Shown one piece after another: positions 7,947 to 16,428 of a DNA stretch of 64,000 nucleotides. The notes below the pieces were generated by a model that saw nothing but the letters and a program-made list of their open reading frames with translations, searched no databases and was not told where the DNA came from. The stretch lies in the NCBI GenBank assembly GCA_009840005.1, contig VXOR01000076.1:1-64000 (forward strand), given 5' to 3'. The number at the start of each line of letters is the position of its first letter. Within the stretch, counting starts at the first letter, position 1. The position numbers were made by a program, and so were the translations under genes. Source of the DNA: Gemmatimonadota bacterium. Its GTDB lineage: Bacteria > Latescibacterota > UBA2968 > UBA8231.

Positions 7947-9083
7947 TCAGGGAAGGCGCATCTGGAAAACCGGGGCTTCCTGCCCGGTTTGCACGATGCG
8001 CACGATCGGGGTGTCCACGCCGTTTTGGCTGGTGAAATCGAGCACGGCGAAGCCGGGGACCGCGTGGGCGAAAATCGTCCCTTCTACCGCGGTCACGGAC
8101 GACACTTTGCCAGCCGAACCCGCGCCGCTGACGATGTGCATCCGCGCAACTTCGTCAGCCGCGAAAAGCTGTAAACTGTGATCGTGTCCGGCCGCATAGA
8201 CGAGGGGACGATGCTTGGCGAGCGCGTCTTTCACCTGCTCGGCGCGGGCCCTGTATTGCGGATGGTCTAGATCGAGAGGCAGGCGCGGGCGCAGCAGGTG
8301 ATAGAAGTCGATGATGCGGTCGATGATGAAGCCGCGGCTAAAGCCAGCGTGAGTACCGCCCGAGCGCAGTGGAAAGTGGCTCACCACAATCGCGAAATGC
8401 TGCTTTAGGCCCGCAAAGGCCGCGTCAATCCGCGCCGCGAAATCCCCGTCCGGGCACTCGCTGGTGTCGGCGACCGGTGAAAGCCACGGCATCCAGTCAA
8501 TAGCGACGATCGCGACCCCTCGCGTTAGGCCGTCTTTAGGCGGGAGCAACTCGCGCACGGCTGGGCCGGCACATCCGTTGCGCGGCAGGAAATCCACCGC
8601 ACCCTCCGGCCACGCCAAGACAAACTGCTGCTGTGCGACCACGCGCGCTCCGGTCCAGTCTTGTGCGGCCGAGCCCCAGTCATGGTTGCCCGGCACGAAA
8701 ATCCGCAGTGCCGAGGTGGCCGCAAGCTGCTGGCGCAAAATGGCTTCGCCGCGAGCGCGGTCAGCGGCCGTAAGCCCCGACGGGTAGAGGTTGTCCCCTA
8801 ACAACACGACCGCGGTCCGCTCGGGCGGAACGGCCCACTGCTCGATTGCGGCTAAGGTGGGATCACCCGGCACCGGCTCCCCGGTGTCGCCGACCAAGAT
8901 GACTCGATACGCGACTGGCCCGCTGACTGCTGCTGTTGGGAGGTCCGGCCGGATGTACGGCTCTTGGTCGGCCCCGTAGTTTGCCCCCCGCAGCCGTCCG
9001 GCCTGGCAACCAGCGACGACCACGGCGAGAGCTAGAAAAAAAATTAAACGGCGCTGGCACCTTGCTTTTTTGGGTCGATTCAT
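7947..9083 (-). CDS. Calcineurin-like metallophosphoesterase lipoprotein
   Basis: Predicted 378 residues from ATG 9083; a TTG 27 nt upstream is possible but leaves the signal peptide buried. The N-terminus (LIFFLALAVVVAGC) is a lipobox. Metallophosphoesterase motifs are in order: VGDTGEP, LLGDNLYPSG, VPGNHDWGS, VVSHFPLRSG and AAGHDHSLQ. The first motif has GD-T-G rather than D-x-H, as I recall in the phosphoesterase domain of Bacteroidota phosphoesterase-Omp85 fusions. The neighbouring convergent gene encodes the remaining domains of such fusions, so the two products may act together at the outer membrane. Substrate unknown. Confidence 0.82.
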   Translation of the reverse strand: MNRPKKARCQRRLIFFLALAVVVAGCQAGRLRGANYGADQEPYIRPDLPTAAVSGPVAYRVILVGDTGEPVPGDPTLAAIEQWAVPPERTAVVLLGDNLYPSGLTAADRARGEAILRQQLAATSALRIFVPGNHDWGSAAQDWTGARVVAQQQFVLAWPEGAVDFLPRNGCAGPAVRELLPPKDGLTRGVAIVAIDWMPWLSPVADTSECPDGDFAARIDAAFAGLKQHFAIVVSHFPLRSGGTHAGFSRGFIIDRIIDFYHLLRPRLPLDLDHPQYRARAEQVKDALAKHRPLVYAAGHDHSLQLFAADEVARMHIVSGAGSAGKVSSVTAVEGTIFAHAVPGFAVLDFTSQNGVDTPIVRIVQTGQEAPVFQMRLP

Positions 9084-9128
9084 CTCAACGTAACGTCCTA
9101 GGGGCCGCAAAGTTCCGGCTGCGGTGTG

Positions 9129-10142
9129 CTACCGGGCTTTTGCAACTGGGTAAAAAATCAGGGTGGCGCGTTTGCCCGCTCCTTCGTCGGATATAACCAG
9201 CGCATGATCGGCCGTAAACGCGATGCCCTCGGCTTGTGGATGGCGCTTGGCCGCCAACTTGGCGACGGCGCGGACCTGCCCTTGGGGGGTAATCTCGGCA
9301 ACGGCACACTGGCGCGCAGCGACGACAAAGTAGTTTCCCGAGCGCGGGTGCCGCTCAATGCCCGAGGGTTGGAATTGCTTGCGGTCGATGCGGGCAGCGA
9401 GCATGGCGACCGGGATCAGCAGCGGCCCAGCGGCGACGAGCTGTTTGGTGTCGAGGGACCAGCGATATATCGCTATGTGATCGGCTAGCTGGGGATTCCT
9501 AGCGTTTTTGCTGATGAGCAACAGCACCCGTTGGTCCGGGTCGTAGGCGAGGCCCTCGATTTCGCAATCTCGGCCAATGCCGGTTGTATATAGATTGTAG
9601 AGCACGGTCTCCCCGTCGGCCCCCTCGCCAAATTCGTATAACCGCCCGGCACTTGAGACGAGATACAGGCGGCCTTCCGCCGCGGCAATGCCTTCAAAAT
9701 CGTCGGCGACCGGCGCACGCTGATCGCTGAGGGCGAATGCCTTGACAATCGCCCCAGTGCGCGGATCGATCTCACATACCACGCCTCTTTCGTCATCGTG
9801 GGCGAGGAGGCGGTTGGCGTCGAGCCGGGCCAAGCCGGAGATCTCGCGCAACCGCTTGGGCAGCTTGAAATGCTGTGCTGGTTTTTCGAGGTCGTACTGC
9901 GCGAGGGTGAGGCTGTCGCCGCGCACAAGTACGGATGGAGAGGCCGAACTATCCGCAGCATGGGTCGTAGCGGAATTGATCGCCGAGTCCTCCTTCGCAT
10001 GTGCGACACCGGACGTGCCATGATGCTGCACGTCCGCGACAGAATCGACTGCCGCGTCCTCCCGCACGAGCAAGGCCACGGCAAAAAGCAGAACGCCGCC
10101 GCCCAAAAATCCGAGCAGCAGCTTATTGCTCGCGGTGCTCAC
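9129..10142 (-). CDS. SdiA-regulated-like beta-propeller protein
   Basis: 337 residues from a GTG start overlapping the stop of the upstream DUF4956 gene by 4 nt (GTGA), so the two are translationally coupled. An N-terminal hydrophobic segment (LLGFLGGGVLLFAVALLV) anchors or exports it. A low-complexity linker of about 60 residues precedes a propeller-like domain with LREISGLARLDANRLLAHDD, FEGIAAAEGRLYLVSS and CEIEGLAYDPDQRVLLL. These blocks match the SdiA-regulated/YjiK family. Role unknown; the family is periplasmic and phytase-like in fold. Confidence 0.75.
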   Translation of the reverse strand: MSTASNKLLLGFLGGGVLLFAVALLVREDAAVDSVADVQHHGTSGVAHAKEDSAINSATTHAADSSASPSVLVRGDSLTLAQYDLEKPAQHFKLPKRLREISGLARLDANRLLAHDDERGVVCEIDPRTGAIVKAFALSDQRAPVADDFEGIAAAEGRLYLVSSAGRLYEFGEGADGETVLYNLYTTGIGRDCEIEGLAYDPDQRVLLLISKNARNPQLADHIAIYRWSLDTKQLVAAGPLLIPVAMLAARIDRKQFQPSGIERHPRSGNYFVVAARQCAVAEITPQGQVRAVAKLAAKRHPQAEGIAFTADHALVISDEGAGKRATLIFYPVAKAR

Positions 10143-11041
10143 AATTCTTTTAGCTCCACGGTGCTGATATGGCTTGCTGCGCTTTCTTCAAGCTGCTTGA
10201 TAAAGGCGGTCGGATCTGTGGATTTCTTCAGCCGCACGTCAAACTCGATGATCGCCGGGCCGTCTTCCGGCTGGACAATCCCCACCTGCTGCCACTGCTT
10301 GGCATAGGTTGCCAAGAACGCAGCAATAGCCTGCTGGGCCGCCTCGACTTGCGCTGTGTGGACGCGGAGCCGGGCCATAGCCTTACTCGCCTTTGCTGGC
10401 GCGGGCAGCGACCGCTCTTTGGCCGGACGCACCAGCCGAAACCCGGACAGGGTAGCCGGCTGGGCACCGTAGTTCATGCGCCAGATGCCCAGCGCAACGG
10501 CATTAAAAGCCACCGATGCCAGAATGGCCACCGAACCAAGCTGGACCCCGGCCGACAACCCAATGCCAATGACGATAAACATGTAGGTAGCATCCATGGG
10601 GTCGTTCAATGATGTGCGGAAGCGGACCGCGGCGACAATGCCCGCCAGACTGAAGGCGAGCGCGAGACTGCCCTTGACTAAGAACACCACGAGGGCAATC
10701 GCAATGGGCACGACGAGGAGGGTGTGGGCAAAGGCTTGGTCGTATTTCTTGCGCGGCCGCGTCCAGCGGTACACCCAAGTAACAGGCAGGGCAAAGAGAA
10801 ACGAAAACAGCAGGGATATCGAAACCGGCACAAACGTCTTGGGATGGAAAACACTGCTCTCTTCAAGGGTCAGTACCGGATCCATCTCAAGTTGCTGGGA
10901 CGACAACGTAGTTGCGCGGGAACGCGCCTGTTCTTCGGCTACGTAAGTGTGTATATCTGGAAACAACTCCCAAAGGCCGAGAAAAAAAAGGAATGTAGCG
11001 ACGTAGTGAATCACGAGACGGACGATTACGTTTTCGAGCAT
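10139..11041 (-). CDS. DUF4956 membrane protein
   Basis: 300 residues with four to five transmembrane segments. The hallmark block AFSLAGIVAAVRFRTSLNDP, followed by DATYMFIVIGIGLSAGVQ, identifies DUF4956. In other bacteria this family often neighbours polyphosphate-polymerase-like VTC proteins and CotH; none is present here. The C-terminal roughly 100 residues form a soluble domain (ARLRVHTAQVEAAQQAIAAF). AAAAGGAA precedes ATG 11041 at good spacing. The gene follows the large surface protein by only 46 nt, so it may belong to the same transcript. Confidence 0.8.
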   Translation of the reverse strand: MLENVIVRLVIHYVATFLFFLGLWELFPDIHTYVAEEQARSRATTLSSQQLEMDPVLTLEESSVFHPKTFVPVSISLLFSFLFALPVTWVYRWTRPRKKYDQAFAHTLLVVPIAIALVVFLVKGSLALAFSLAGIVAAVRFRTSLNDPMDATYMFIVIGIGLSAGVQLGSVAILASVAFNAVALGIWRMNYGAQPATLSGFRLVRPAKERSLPAPAKASKAMARLRVHTAQVEAAQQAIAAFLATYAKQWQQVGIVQPEDGPAIIEFDVRLKKSTDPTAFIKQLEESAASHISTVELKEL

Positions 11042-11087
11042 ATTAGTTCCTTTTGTAAATTACATTGATGTGGAGAGTTGCTTGAAG

Positions 11088-13733
11088 CTAGCGATCGGTG
11101 CCCAAGCCCGCGTACACGGTGATGAAGGAAAGCAATTCGGACGAAGCGGGCGACCCGTCGAAGCTGTTGCGGATCCAGCGCACGCCGACGTTGGTAGTAA
11201 GGGCATAGCCTAAGTACGCGGAGTCGTTGGCGACTTGGGCGGCGAGCACCCACGTGGTGCCGTCGAGCAGGTAGCCCGAGGGCAGGGGGTCTGGGGCGGG
11301 ACGGAGATTGTCGAACAGCTCGCACTCGGCTCCGGCGATGAAGCTCATGTTGCGGTTGATGCTGCGCACGGCTTGCAGCGAGAAAATTTCCGTTAGCTCG
11401 CGAATTTTGAGCGCACTGGGCTGGGCTGGCACTCGGCTGTTGTAAAGTTGTTTCCACTTGGGCACCAAAGTCCAGCTACGGATGTGGGTGGAGTACTCGC
11501 CTTTGACCACGATGCCCAAGAAGCGCTGATCGCGCAACTCGTTTTCCCGATCGCCCAATTGCTGGTAGAATTCGTGTTTGACCTTGGCCGTCAAAGGCAG
11601 GTAGCGGTCGTAGTGTACTTCGAGGTACGTGGTGTTGATGAAGGCATTGCGCGCCGGCAGGAGGTCGCGGGTAAAGACCGAGCGGCCGCGCGTGCCGGGC
11701 AGGTCGCGCCACAGTAGCACGTCGTCGGGAATGTCGTCTTTAACCCGGCGCGGATTGGCGATCAGCCACGCGCTGAAGTCCTGTACGGGAAACTCCTTTT
11801 TAGCGGTCAGCAGCAGGTAAGCGGCTTGGTTGTCCCGGGCCGTTTCCAGCAGGCTCTGGTCGAGATAGCCGACCATGAGGGTTGTGCGGGGCAGGATTTC
11901 GATGGCGGCATAGGTATTGAATCCTCGGCGGCCCAGCTTGTAGGGATAATCGGCTTCCCCGTCGTCCTCAAAGCGGTCAATGACGCCGTTGCTGTTCATG
12001 TCCATGCCAAACAAAAACTCCGGCGGATCCACCTCAAAGCGCAAAAACGGCTCCTCGTAATCGGGCTGGGTGTTGAAGTTGCGGTTGAAATCCGAGATGT
12101 CGTCGTTGTCCTCGTCAATGCCCGGGAAAACCGCGGCGTCGGTCAGCAACTGCTGCCCCTGTCGCGTGTTGACGCGGCTGCCGAATGTGCGCCGCGTCCA
12201 GTCCGGCAGCTCGTCCTGATCGTCGTTGTCATCGACGAATTCGTACAGGTGCCGTTGCTCGTTATCGTAAAATACCTGCCCCTCGGCGTTGGGGATGAAG
12301 GCGCGGGTGGAGTAATCCGCGTCGATGCTGAAAACCTCGGCGAAAAACGTATAGGGATAGCTGCGCTTCTGCGCGGTCGCGTACAGGGCTTGGGCTTCGT
12401 TGGTCGCTAGCGTTTGGTTTGTGGCTACGTTCTCGTTGGGAAAGCGGCGGTACTGAAAGTTGCGGACGAACTCGCCGCGGAAGTCAAAGCCTTGCAGGTC
12501 GGCAACGGCGAGATCAAAGCCCAACATGCGGGTCCCGGTCGGCAGGCCGTAGCTGAACCGGTGGAATGCCTGATTCGAGCCGTCCTTGACGTTACCGGCC
12601 GCGCGCAATACCGGCAGGAATACGGGTGTGCCGAGGTTGTTGGTCTGCTTGTTGGAGGTTACTTCGACCTTGTAGTCGTTGGCTAGCACGAGGCCGATTT
12701 CAATGCGCTCGATCTCGCGAAAATCGTCGATGGCGTCTTCGGTGCTCGGGGAGAAGTCTTCGATGTTGTAGGTCAGCGTGATGACATCCGTACCGCTGGC
12801 CACAATCGCGCCGCCGCGGCGAATGCCGCCTTCGACCACGGGGACGATGTCTCCGGTGTGCTCGACGCCATCGATGAAGATACGCCAGCGCGACAGCAGC
12901 GCGCCGCCCTCGCCGTCTTCGGGCGAATCGTCGGAGATGCGCACGACGATGGAGCGGACAAAGTCCGCGTTCATCGGGCCGCTGAGCAAGCCGCTGAGCG
13001 AGTTGTCGCCAAACGGCAGGTTGGAGTTGCGATGCGCCGCATTGACAAAGGTTGCGCCGAGGGCGGCAAAATCCCCGACCTGCACTCGTCCCCTCGCGGC
13101 CATCAGGGTGGTAAAGGTATTGGCCTGGACGCCACCGCCGACTTCACTGGAGGAAATTTCCCCGGTGTTGCTGACCCGCGACGACAGCATGGTCAGGGCG
13201 TACTTGTCGGTTGTCAGGTCCCACTGAATGCCGTCGAAGCGCGGCTTGGAAAACGTCAGGGGGGTCAGGGTGGTGCGGATGCCGTCACCCACCATCAGGG
13301 CCGAGTAGAACTGCCCGGAATGGCTCGACGATACGAGCAGGTTGTTGAACCACGAACGAAAGCGCGGATTTTTGGTGATGATGCTGCCGTTGTCGTCTGG
13401 GTAGTCCTCGGTCCAGTCGTACACCAACCAGCCCTGGGTGATGTAATCGCCGTACACATCGTAGAACGGCGAGCCTTCCAAGAAGACCTCGGTGTAGCGC
13501 TCGTAGTGGTCGCGGGCGTAGTTGGAGTATTGCTCTTGCCGCCAGTCGTACAGCGAGTACAGGCGTTGCGGCAGGTACCACTTGCGCACCGAGGGCACGA
13601 GGGTCGCCGGAGAAACTTCAGTGCCCGTGGTGTAATAGGGGTTGTCGTATGCGGTGGCGCGTTGGGCATCCGCTTGTCGCGGCGGCGTCCATGCGAATAG
13701 ACAAATTAATAGTGTGAAGATTCGACGTCTCAC
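11088..13733 (-). CDS. Large secreted, probably outer-membrane, protein of unknown family
   Basis: 881 residues from GTG 13733, preceded by AAAGGGAG. Signal peptide RRIFTLLICLFAWTPPRQADA. The rest is rich in aromatic and acidic residues, with alternating strands and short D/N-rich turns (DNDDQDELPDWTRRTF, GIDEDNDDISDFNRN, FGMDMNSNGVIDRFEDDGE), the last resembling calcium-binding loops. The C-terminal third (SLLETARDNQAAYLL onward; VKHEFYQQLGDRENE) looks like amphipathic beta strands and ends TVYAGLGTDR, suggestive of a barrel. I do not recognise a family. It is the downstream member of a run with three FlgD-tailed secreted paralogs and is likely part of the same surface system. Confidence 0.7.
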   Translation of the reverse strand: MRRRIFTLLICLFAWTPPRQADAQRATAYDNPYYTTGTEVSPATLVPSVRKWYLPQRLYSLYDWRQEQYSNYARDHYERYTEVFLEGSPFYDVYGDYITQGWLVYDWTEDYPDDNGSIITKNPRFRSWFNNLLVSSSHSGQFYSALMVGDGIRTTLTPLTFSKPRFDGIQWDLTTDKYALTMLSSRVSNTGEISSSEVGGGVQANTFTTLMAARGRVQVGDFAALGATFVNAAHRNSNLPFGDNSLSGLLSGPMNADFVRSIVVRISDDSPEDGEGGALLSRWRIFIDGVEHTGDIVPVVEGGIRRGGAIVASGTDVITLTYNIEDFSPSTEDAIDDFREIERIEIGLVLANDYKVEVTSNKQTNNLGTPVFLPVLRAAGNVKDGSNQAFHRFSYGLPTGTRMLGFDLAVADLQGFDFRGEFVRNFQYRRFPNENVATNQTLATNEAQALYATAQKRSYPYTFFAEVFSIDADYSTRAFIPNAEGQVFYDNEQRHLYEFVDDNDDQDELPDWTRRTFGSRVNTRQGQQLLTDAAVFPGIDEDNDDISDFNRNFNTQPDYEEPFLRFEVDPPEFLFGMDMNSNGVIDRFEDDGEADYPYKLGRRGFNTYAAIEILPRTTLMVGYLDQSLLETARDNQAAYLLLTAKKEFPVQDFSAWLIANPRRVKDDIPDDVLLWRDLPGTRGRSVFTRDLLPARNAFINTTYLEVHYDRYLPLTAKVKHEFYQQLGDRENELRDQRFLGIVVKGEYSTHIRSWTLVPKWKQLYNSRVPAQPSALKIRELTEIFSLQAVRSINRNMSFIAGAECELFDNLRPAPDPLPSGYLLDGTTWVLAAQVANDSAYLGYALTTNVGVRWIRNSFDGSPASSELLSFITVYAGLGTDR

Positions 13734-13786
13734 AGTGTACTCCCTTTGGTCTTAATAAGTGATGTTACACAGGGGTGGGATGCTTC

Positions 13787-13880
13787 GACTCCGCTTCGCT
13801 ACGCTCAGCATGACAGGGGAAAGCAGCAAACTAACACTTGTCATGCTGAGCGTAGCGAAGCATCCCATACCTAGGGGCCT
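13787..13880. repeat. Palindromic intergenic repeat, copy 2
   Basis: Left arm GATGCTTCGACTCCGCTTCG to CTCAGCATGACA; right arm TGTCATGCTGAGCGTAGCG to CATCCCATACCTAGG. Spacer about 25 nt. A compensatory pair of substitutions (CTACGC in the left arm, GCGTAG in the right) keeps the hairpin intact. Lies between two genes of the surface cluster. Confidence 0.85.
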
Positions 13881-13894
13881 GTGTCTAACATCCA

Positions 13895-16252
13895 TTAATA
13901 AGCAACATGCACGAGCTGGTAAACGCGGTCGGCGCGGGCGTCTGCTTCTATGGCAATGCGCAGGACGTAGATGCCGGGCGGCACGGCGCGGTCGGCGCTC
14001 CGTCCGTCCCAGACGTAGCGGACGCGCCGCCCTGGCGAGCCTTGGCTGGTCAGTTCGACCAAGGGCCGGCCATCTAGGGTAAAGACTTGTACCTGCGGTG
14101 CTTGCTCGGTCTTGACGACGGTGAATTCCAGTTGACATAGATCGTTGGCTCCATCGCCGTTGGGGGTTATCGAGCGGGTGTACTCGACGTTGCGGATCAG
14201 CGAGCCGCCAGCGACCGCTTCGGGCACAAATACTATATCGGCACCGAACTCGGCGGGGACGACGCCTTGGAGGTTCCCTGCTGCGGTCGAGTTGGAGACG
14301 AACGCGTTAAATACCGTAGGGCTGTGGGACAGGCGTGCGGAAAAGGCAATGGCGACCGAATCCCGCCGGACCAGCGGCGGCGGCAGTTCCACCAAGAGCG
14401 AATCCCCCCGCAACAAGCCGGTAGCCTCAACCTCGTCTCCCCCCACGGACGCGCTGATGAATGCGGCGTCGCGGCCACCGCCGGGCGGGAGCAAGATGAG
14501 CGCGCGGTCGAATCCAGCGTCGCGGCTGTTGAAGGCCACCGGCGCGATGGTGTAGCGGAACATCTGCAAGGTGTCCATGACAGCTTCGCGGGGGAAGACG
14601 CGGCCCGTCAGCCCAGCGGTGATGACCGGCGCGTTGGCCACAAACGCGAGCGAGCGCAGGGTGGGAAATACCGCTGGATCGTCGCTGATCAGCCGCACCC
14701 GCGCCCGCAGCCACTGCCGCGGCGACGGCGAGAGGAATGCCTGCCCGGAGAACCGATGGGGTTGGCTATACGCGCTCCAGGTGTCGTCGCGCACCCGTTC
14801 CTCGACGATGTCGCCGCGGTTGCGGGACTTGGCGGACTCGTAGGCTTGTTTGGTCACTTCTTTGCCGTTGGCGAGGAAGTAGCGCTTGAGGGTCTGGAAG
14901 CCATTGCCGGTTTGGGTTTCCACTTCGATGCGCGTTCCGGGCGGCAAGTCGGCGTCCCATTCGACGAAGCGCATGCTGCGGGCACCGCCGAGGGAAATAT
15001 CCTCAGACTCCAGTTCGACTTGCGCGGGATAGCCCTCGCTGTGGAAGACGAAGAGTTGGGCGGCGCGGTGGAATTGCTGGGGCCGCGTCACGCGCCACAG
15101 TAGCAGCCGCAGCGCACGCGGCTCGAACTGGAAGTCGAACAAATAGCGGCCGGAGTTGGCCACGGACGATAGCAAGTCGTAGTGGAAAGGGCCTTCGACA
15201 ACCGGGTCGGCGCTGTTGCTGGGGGTGCCGTCGGAGGCGAAGAAATCGAAACTGGGCCAACTGCCCTGCTTGTCGCGCTGGAAGCCGTAGAGGAACGGGC
15301 CGCGACCGGAGACGATCGGCAGCCAAATGATGCGATCGACGCGAAAGACGTTGCCGAAATCGACGACGGACCAGACGCCTGAATCGCGCCAGTTGCCCTT
15401 GTCGGAGCCCTCGATATTCCACCCGCGAAATCCCACGTCTTGGTCGATGAGGGCCTCGGCTCCGCTGCCCTTGCCGCAGCCTGGGCAGTCGCGGTGCTTG
15501 GATGTCCACGTCCGGCCTCCCCAGTGCTCGGTTCGGTCCTCGATCTGCACCATGGAGGCGAGGTTGAAGCCAATACCTTCTACCTCTATTTCGGCGAGCG
15601 CGGCATCGGGCGTGGCACCGGCTGCTTCAAAGCGCACGAAGCGTATGATGTCGAAGTCGAGGACCTCGTCCGCGCTCAGGTACTCGCCCGTGGCCGAGGC
15701 GAGGCCGGTTGTGGTGAGGTCGAACTCGACTAGCGACTCGGTGTTGTTGTTGATCGGCCTCCCCAGCCGGCGATAGACGATGCGCTTGGCCCGACCGCCG
15801 AAGACTGGAATGCCCGGGCTGACGTACACTGAGAAAAAGTTGAAGGGCCTAGCCCCTTCGCGGTTGGGAAAGCGAACGCGCACCTTGTCGGCGACCACAG
15901 AGCGCCCCAAGTCCAACTCCAGCCACCACGACTGCACTGGGGTGTCTGGGTCGGGTTTCCACCAAGTGTTTGGGTCTTGGTCGCCGGCTAGGTCGGCCTG
16001 CTGCTGGTTGGACGGCGTACGCGCAAAGCGCCGCCCGTATTCGCCGATGGACTGGCCGGAAAACTCGCGGGCGTTGGCCACCGCGTTGAACCGCTGCTCA
16101 AAGCGCTTCACTTTAATGCCCTGCGGCAGGACTTCCACTAGCCCCTGCGGATGGGCCCAAGAAGCAAAGTCGGACCCAGTAAAGCGCAGATTTTGGCCGC
16201 TCGCCGCAGCCGCGAGCAAGAGGGAAGCAACTGCTAGTTGTAGCGTTTTCAT
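13895..16252 (-). CDS. Secreted discoidin-like protein with FlgD-like C-terminus (paralog C)
   Basis: 785 residues from ATG 16252, chosen because GGAGG lies 5 nt upstream and a signal peptide follows (MKTLQLAVASLLLAAAASG). Residues about 85-230 resemble an F5/8-type C (discoidin) sandwich (WWLELDLGRSVVADKVRVRF, then LDFDIIRFVRFEAAG). A C-P-G-C-G-K-G motif lies near residue 256. A second discoidin-like module follows. The last 100 residues hold ITPNGDGANDL and PPGIYVLRIAIE, a FlgD Ig-like/gliding-type C-terminal module, ending VHVAY. Two paralogs with the same domain order lie directly upstream. Probably exported to the cell surface; function unknown. Confidence 0.78.
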   Translation of the reverse strand: MKTLQLAVASLLLAAAASGQNLRFTGSDFASWAHPQGLVEVLPQGIKVKRFEQRFNAVANAREFSGQSIGEYGRRFARTPSNQQQADLAGDQDPNTWWKPDPDTPVQSWWLELDLGRSVVADKVRVRFPNREGARPFNFFSVYVSPGIPVFGGRAKRIVYRRLGRPINNNTESLVEFDLTTTGLASATGEYLSADEVLDFDIIRFVRFEAAGATPDAALAEIEVEGIGFNLASMVQIEDRTEHWGGRTWTSKHRDCPGCGKGSGAEALIDQDVGFRGWNIEGSDKGNWRDSGVWSVVDFGNVFRVDRIIWLPIVSGRGPFLYGFQRDKQGSWPSFDFFASDGTPSNSADPVVEGPFHYDLLSSVANSGRYLFDFQFEPRALRLLLWRVTRPQQFHRAAQLFVFHSEGYPAQVELESEDISLGGARSMRFVEWDADLPPGTRIEVETQTGNGFQTLKRYFLANGKEVTKQAYESAKSRNRGDIVEERVRDDTWSAYSQPHRFSGQAFLSPSPRQWLRARVRLISDDPAVFPTLRSLAFVANAPVITAGLTGRVFPREAVMDTLQMFRYTIAPVAFNSRDAGFDRALILLPPGGGRDAAFISASVGGDEVEATGLLRGDSLLVELPPPLVRRDSVAIAFSARLSHSPTVFNAFVSNSTAAGNLQGVVPAEFGADIVFVPEAVAGGSLIRNVEYTRSITPNGDGANDLCQLEFTVVKTEQAPQVQVFTLDGRPLVELTSQGSPGRRVRYVWDGRSADRAVPPGIYVLRIAIEADARADRVYQLVHVAY

Positions 16253-16307
16253 AGTGCCTCCACTAAGTACACGAAAGTAATCCACTGGACGTTAGGCATG
16301 GGAGCGC

Positions 16308-16428
16308 TGAGATGCTTCGACTCCGCTTTGCTCCGCTCAGCATGACAGATGATGACACCCCTGTTGTCATGCTGAGCGAAGCGAAGCATCTCATACCGCT
16401 CTACTGTCGTGTACTTAGGTGTCTCCAT
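16308..16428. repeat. Palindromic intergenic repeat, copy 3
   Basis: Left arm GATGCTTCGACTCCGCTTTG to CTCAGCATGACA; right arm TGTCATGCTGAGCGAAGCG to CATCTCATACCGCTC and TGTCGTGTACTTAGG. It lies between paralogs B and C and runs to the 3' end of paralog B. Confidence 0.85.

Noticed and set aside
12858..13700. Long open frame on the plus strand opposite the 881-residue gene
   Set aside because: It lies wholly antisense to a gene with signal peptide and ribosome site; its composition (runs of V, G, R, H) is that of a GC-rich shadow frame.
14267..15103. Long plus-strand frame opposite paralog C
   Set aside because: Antisense to a recognised paralog, no ribosome site and no recognisable family.
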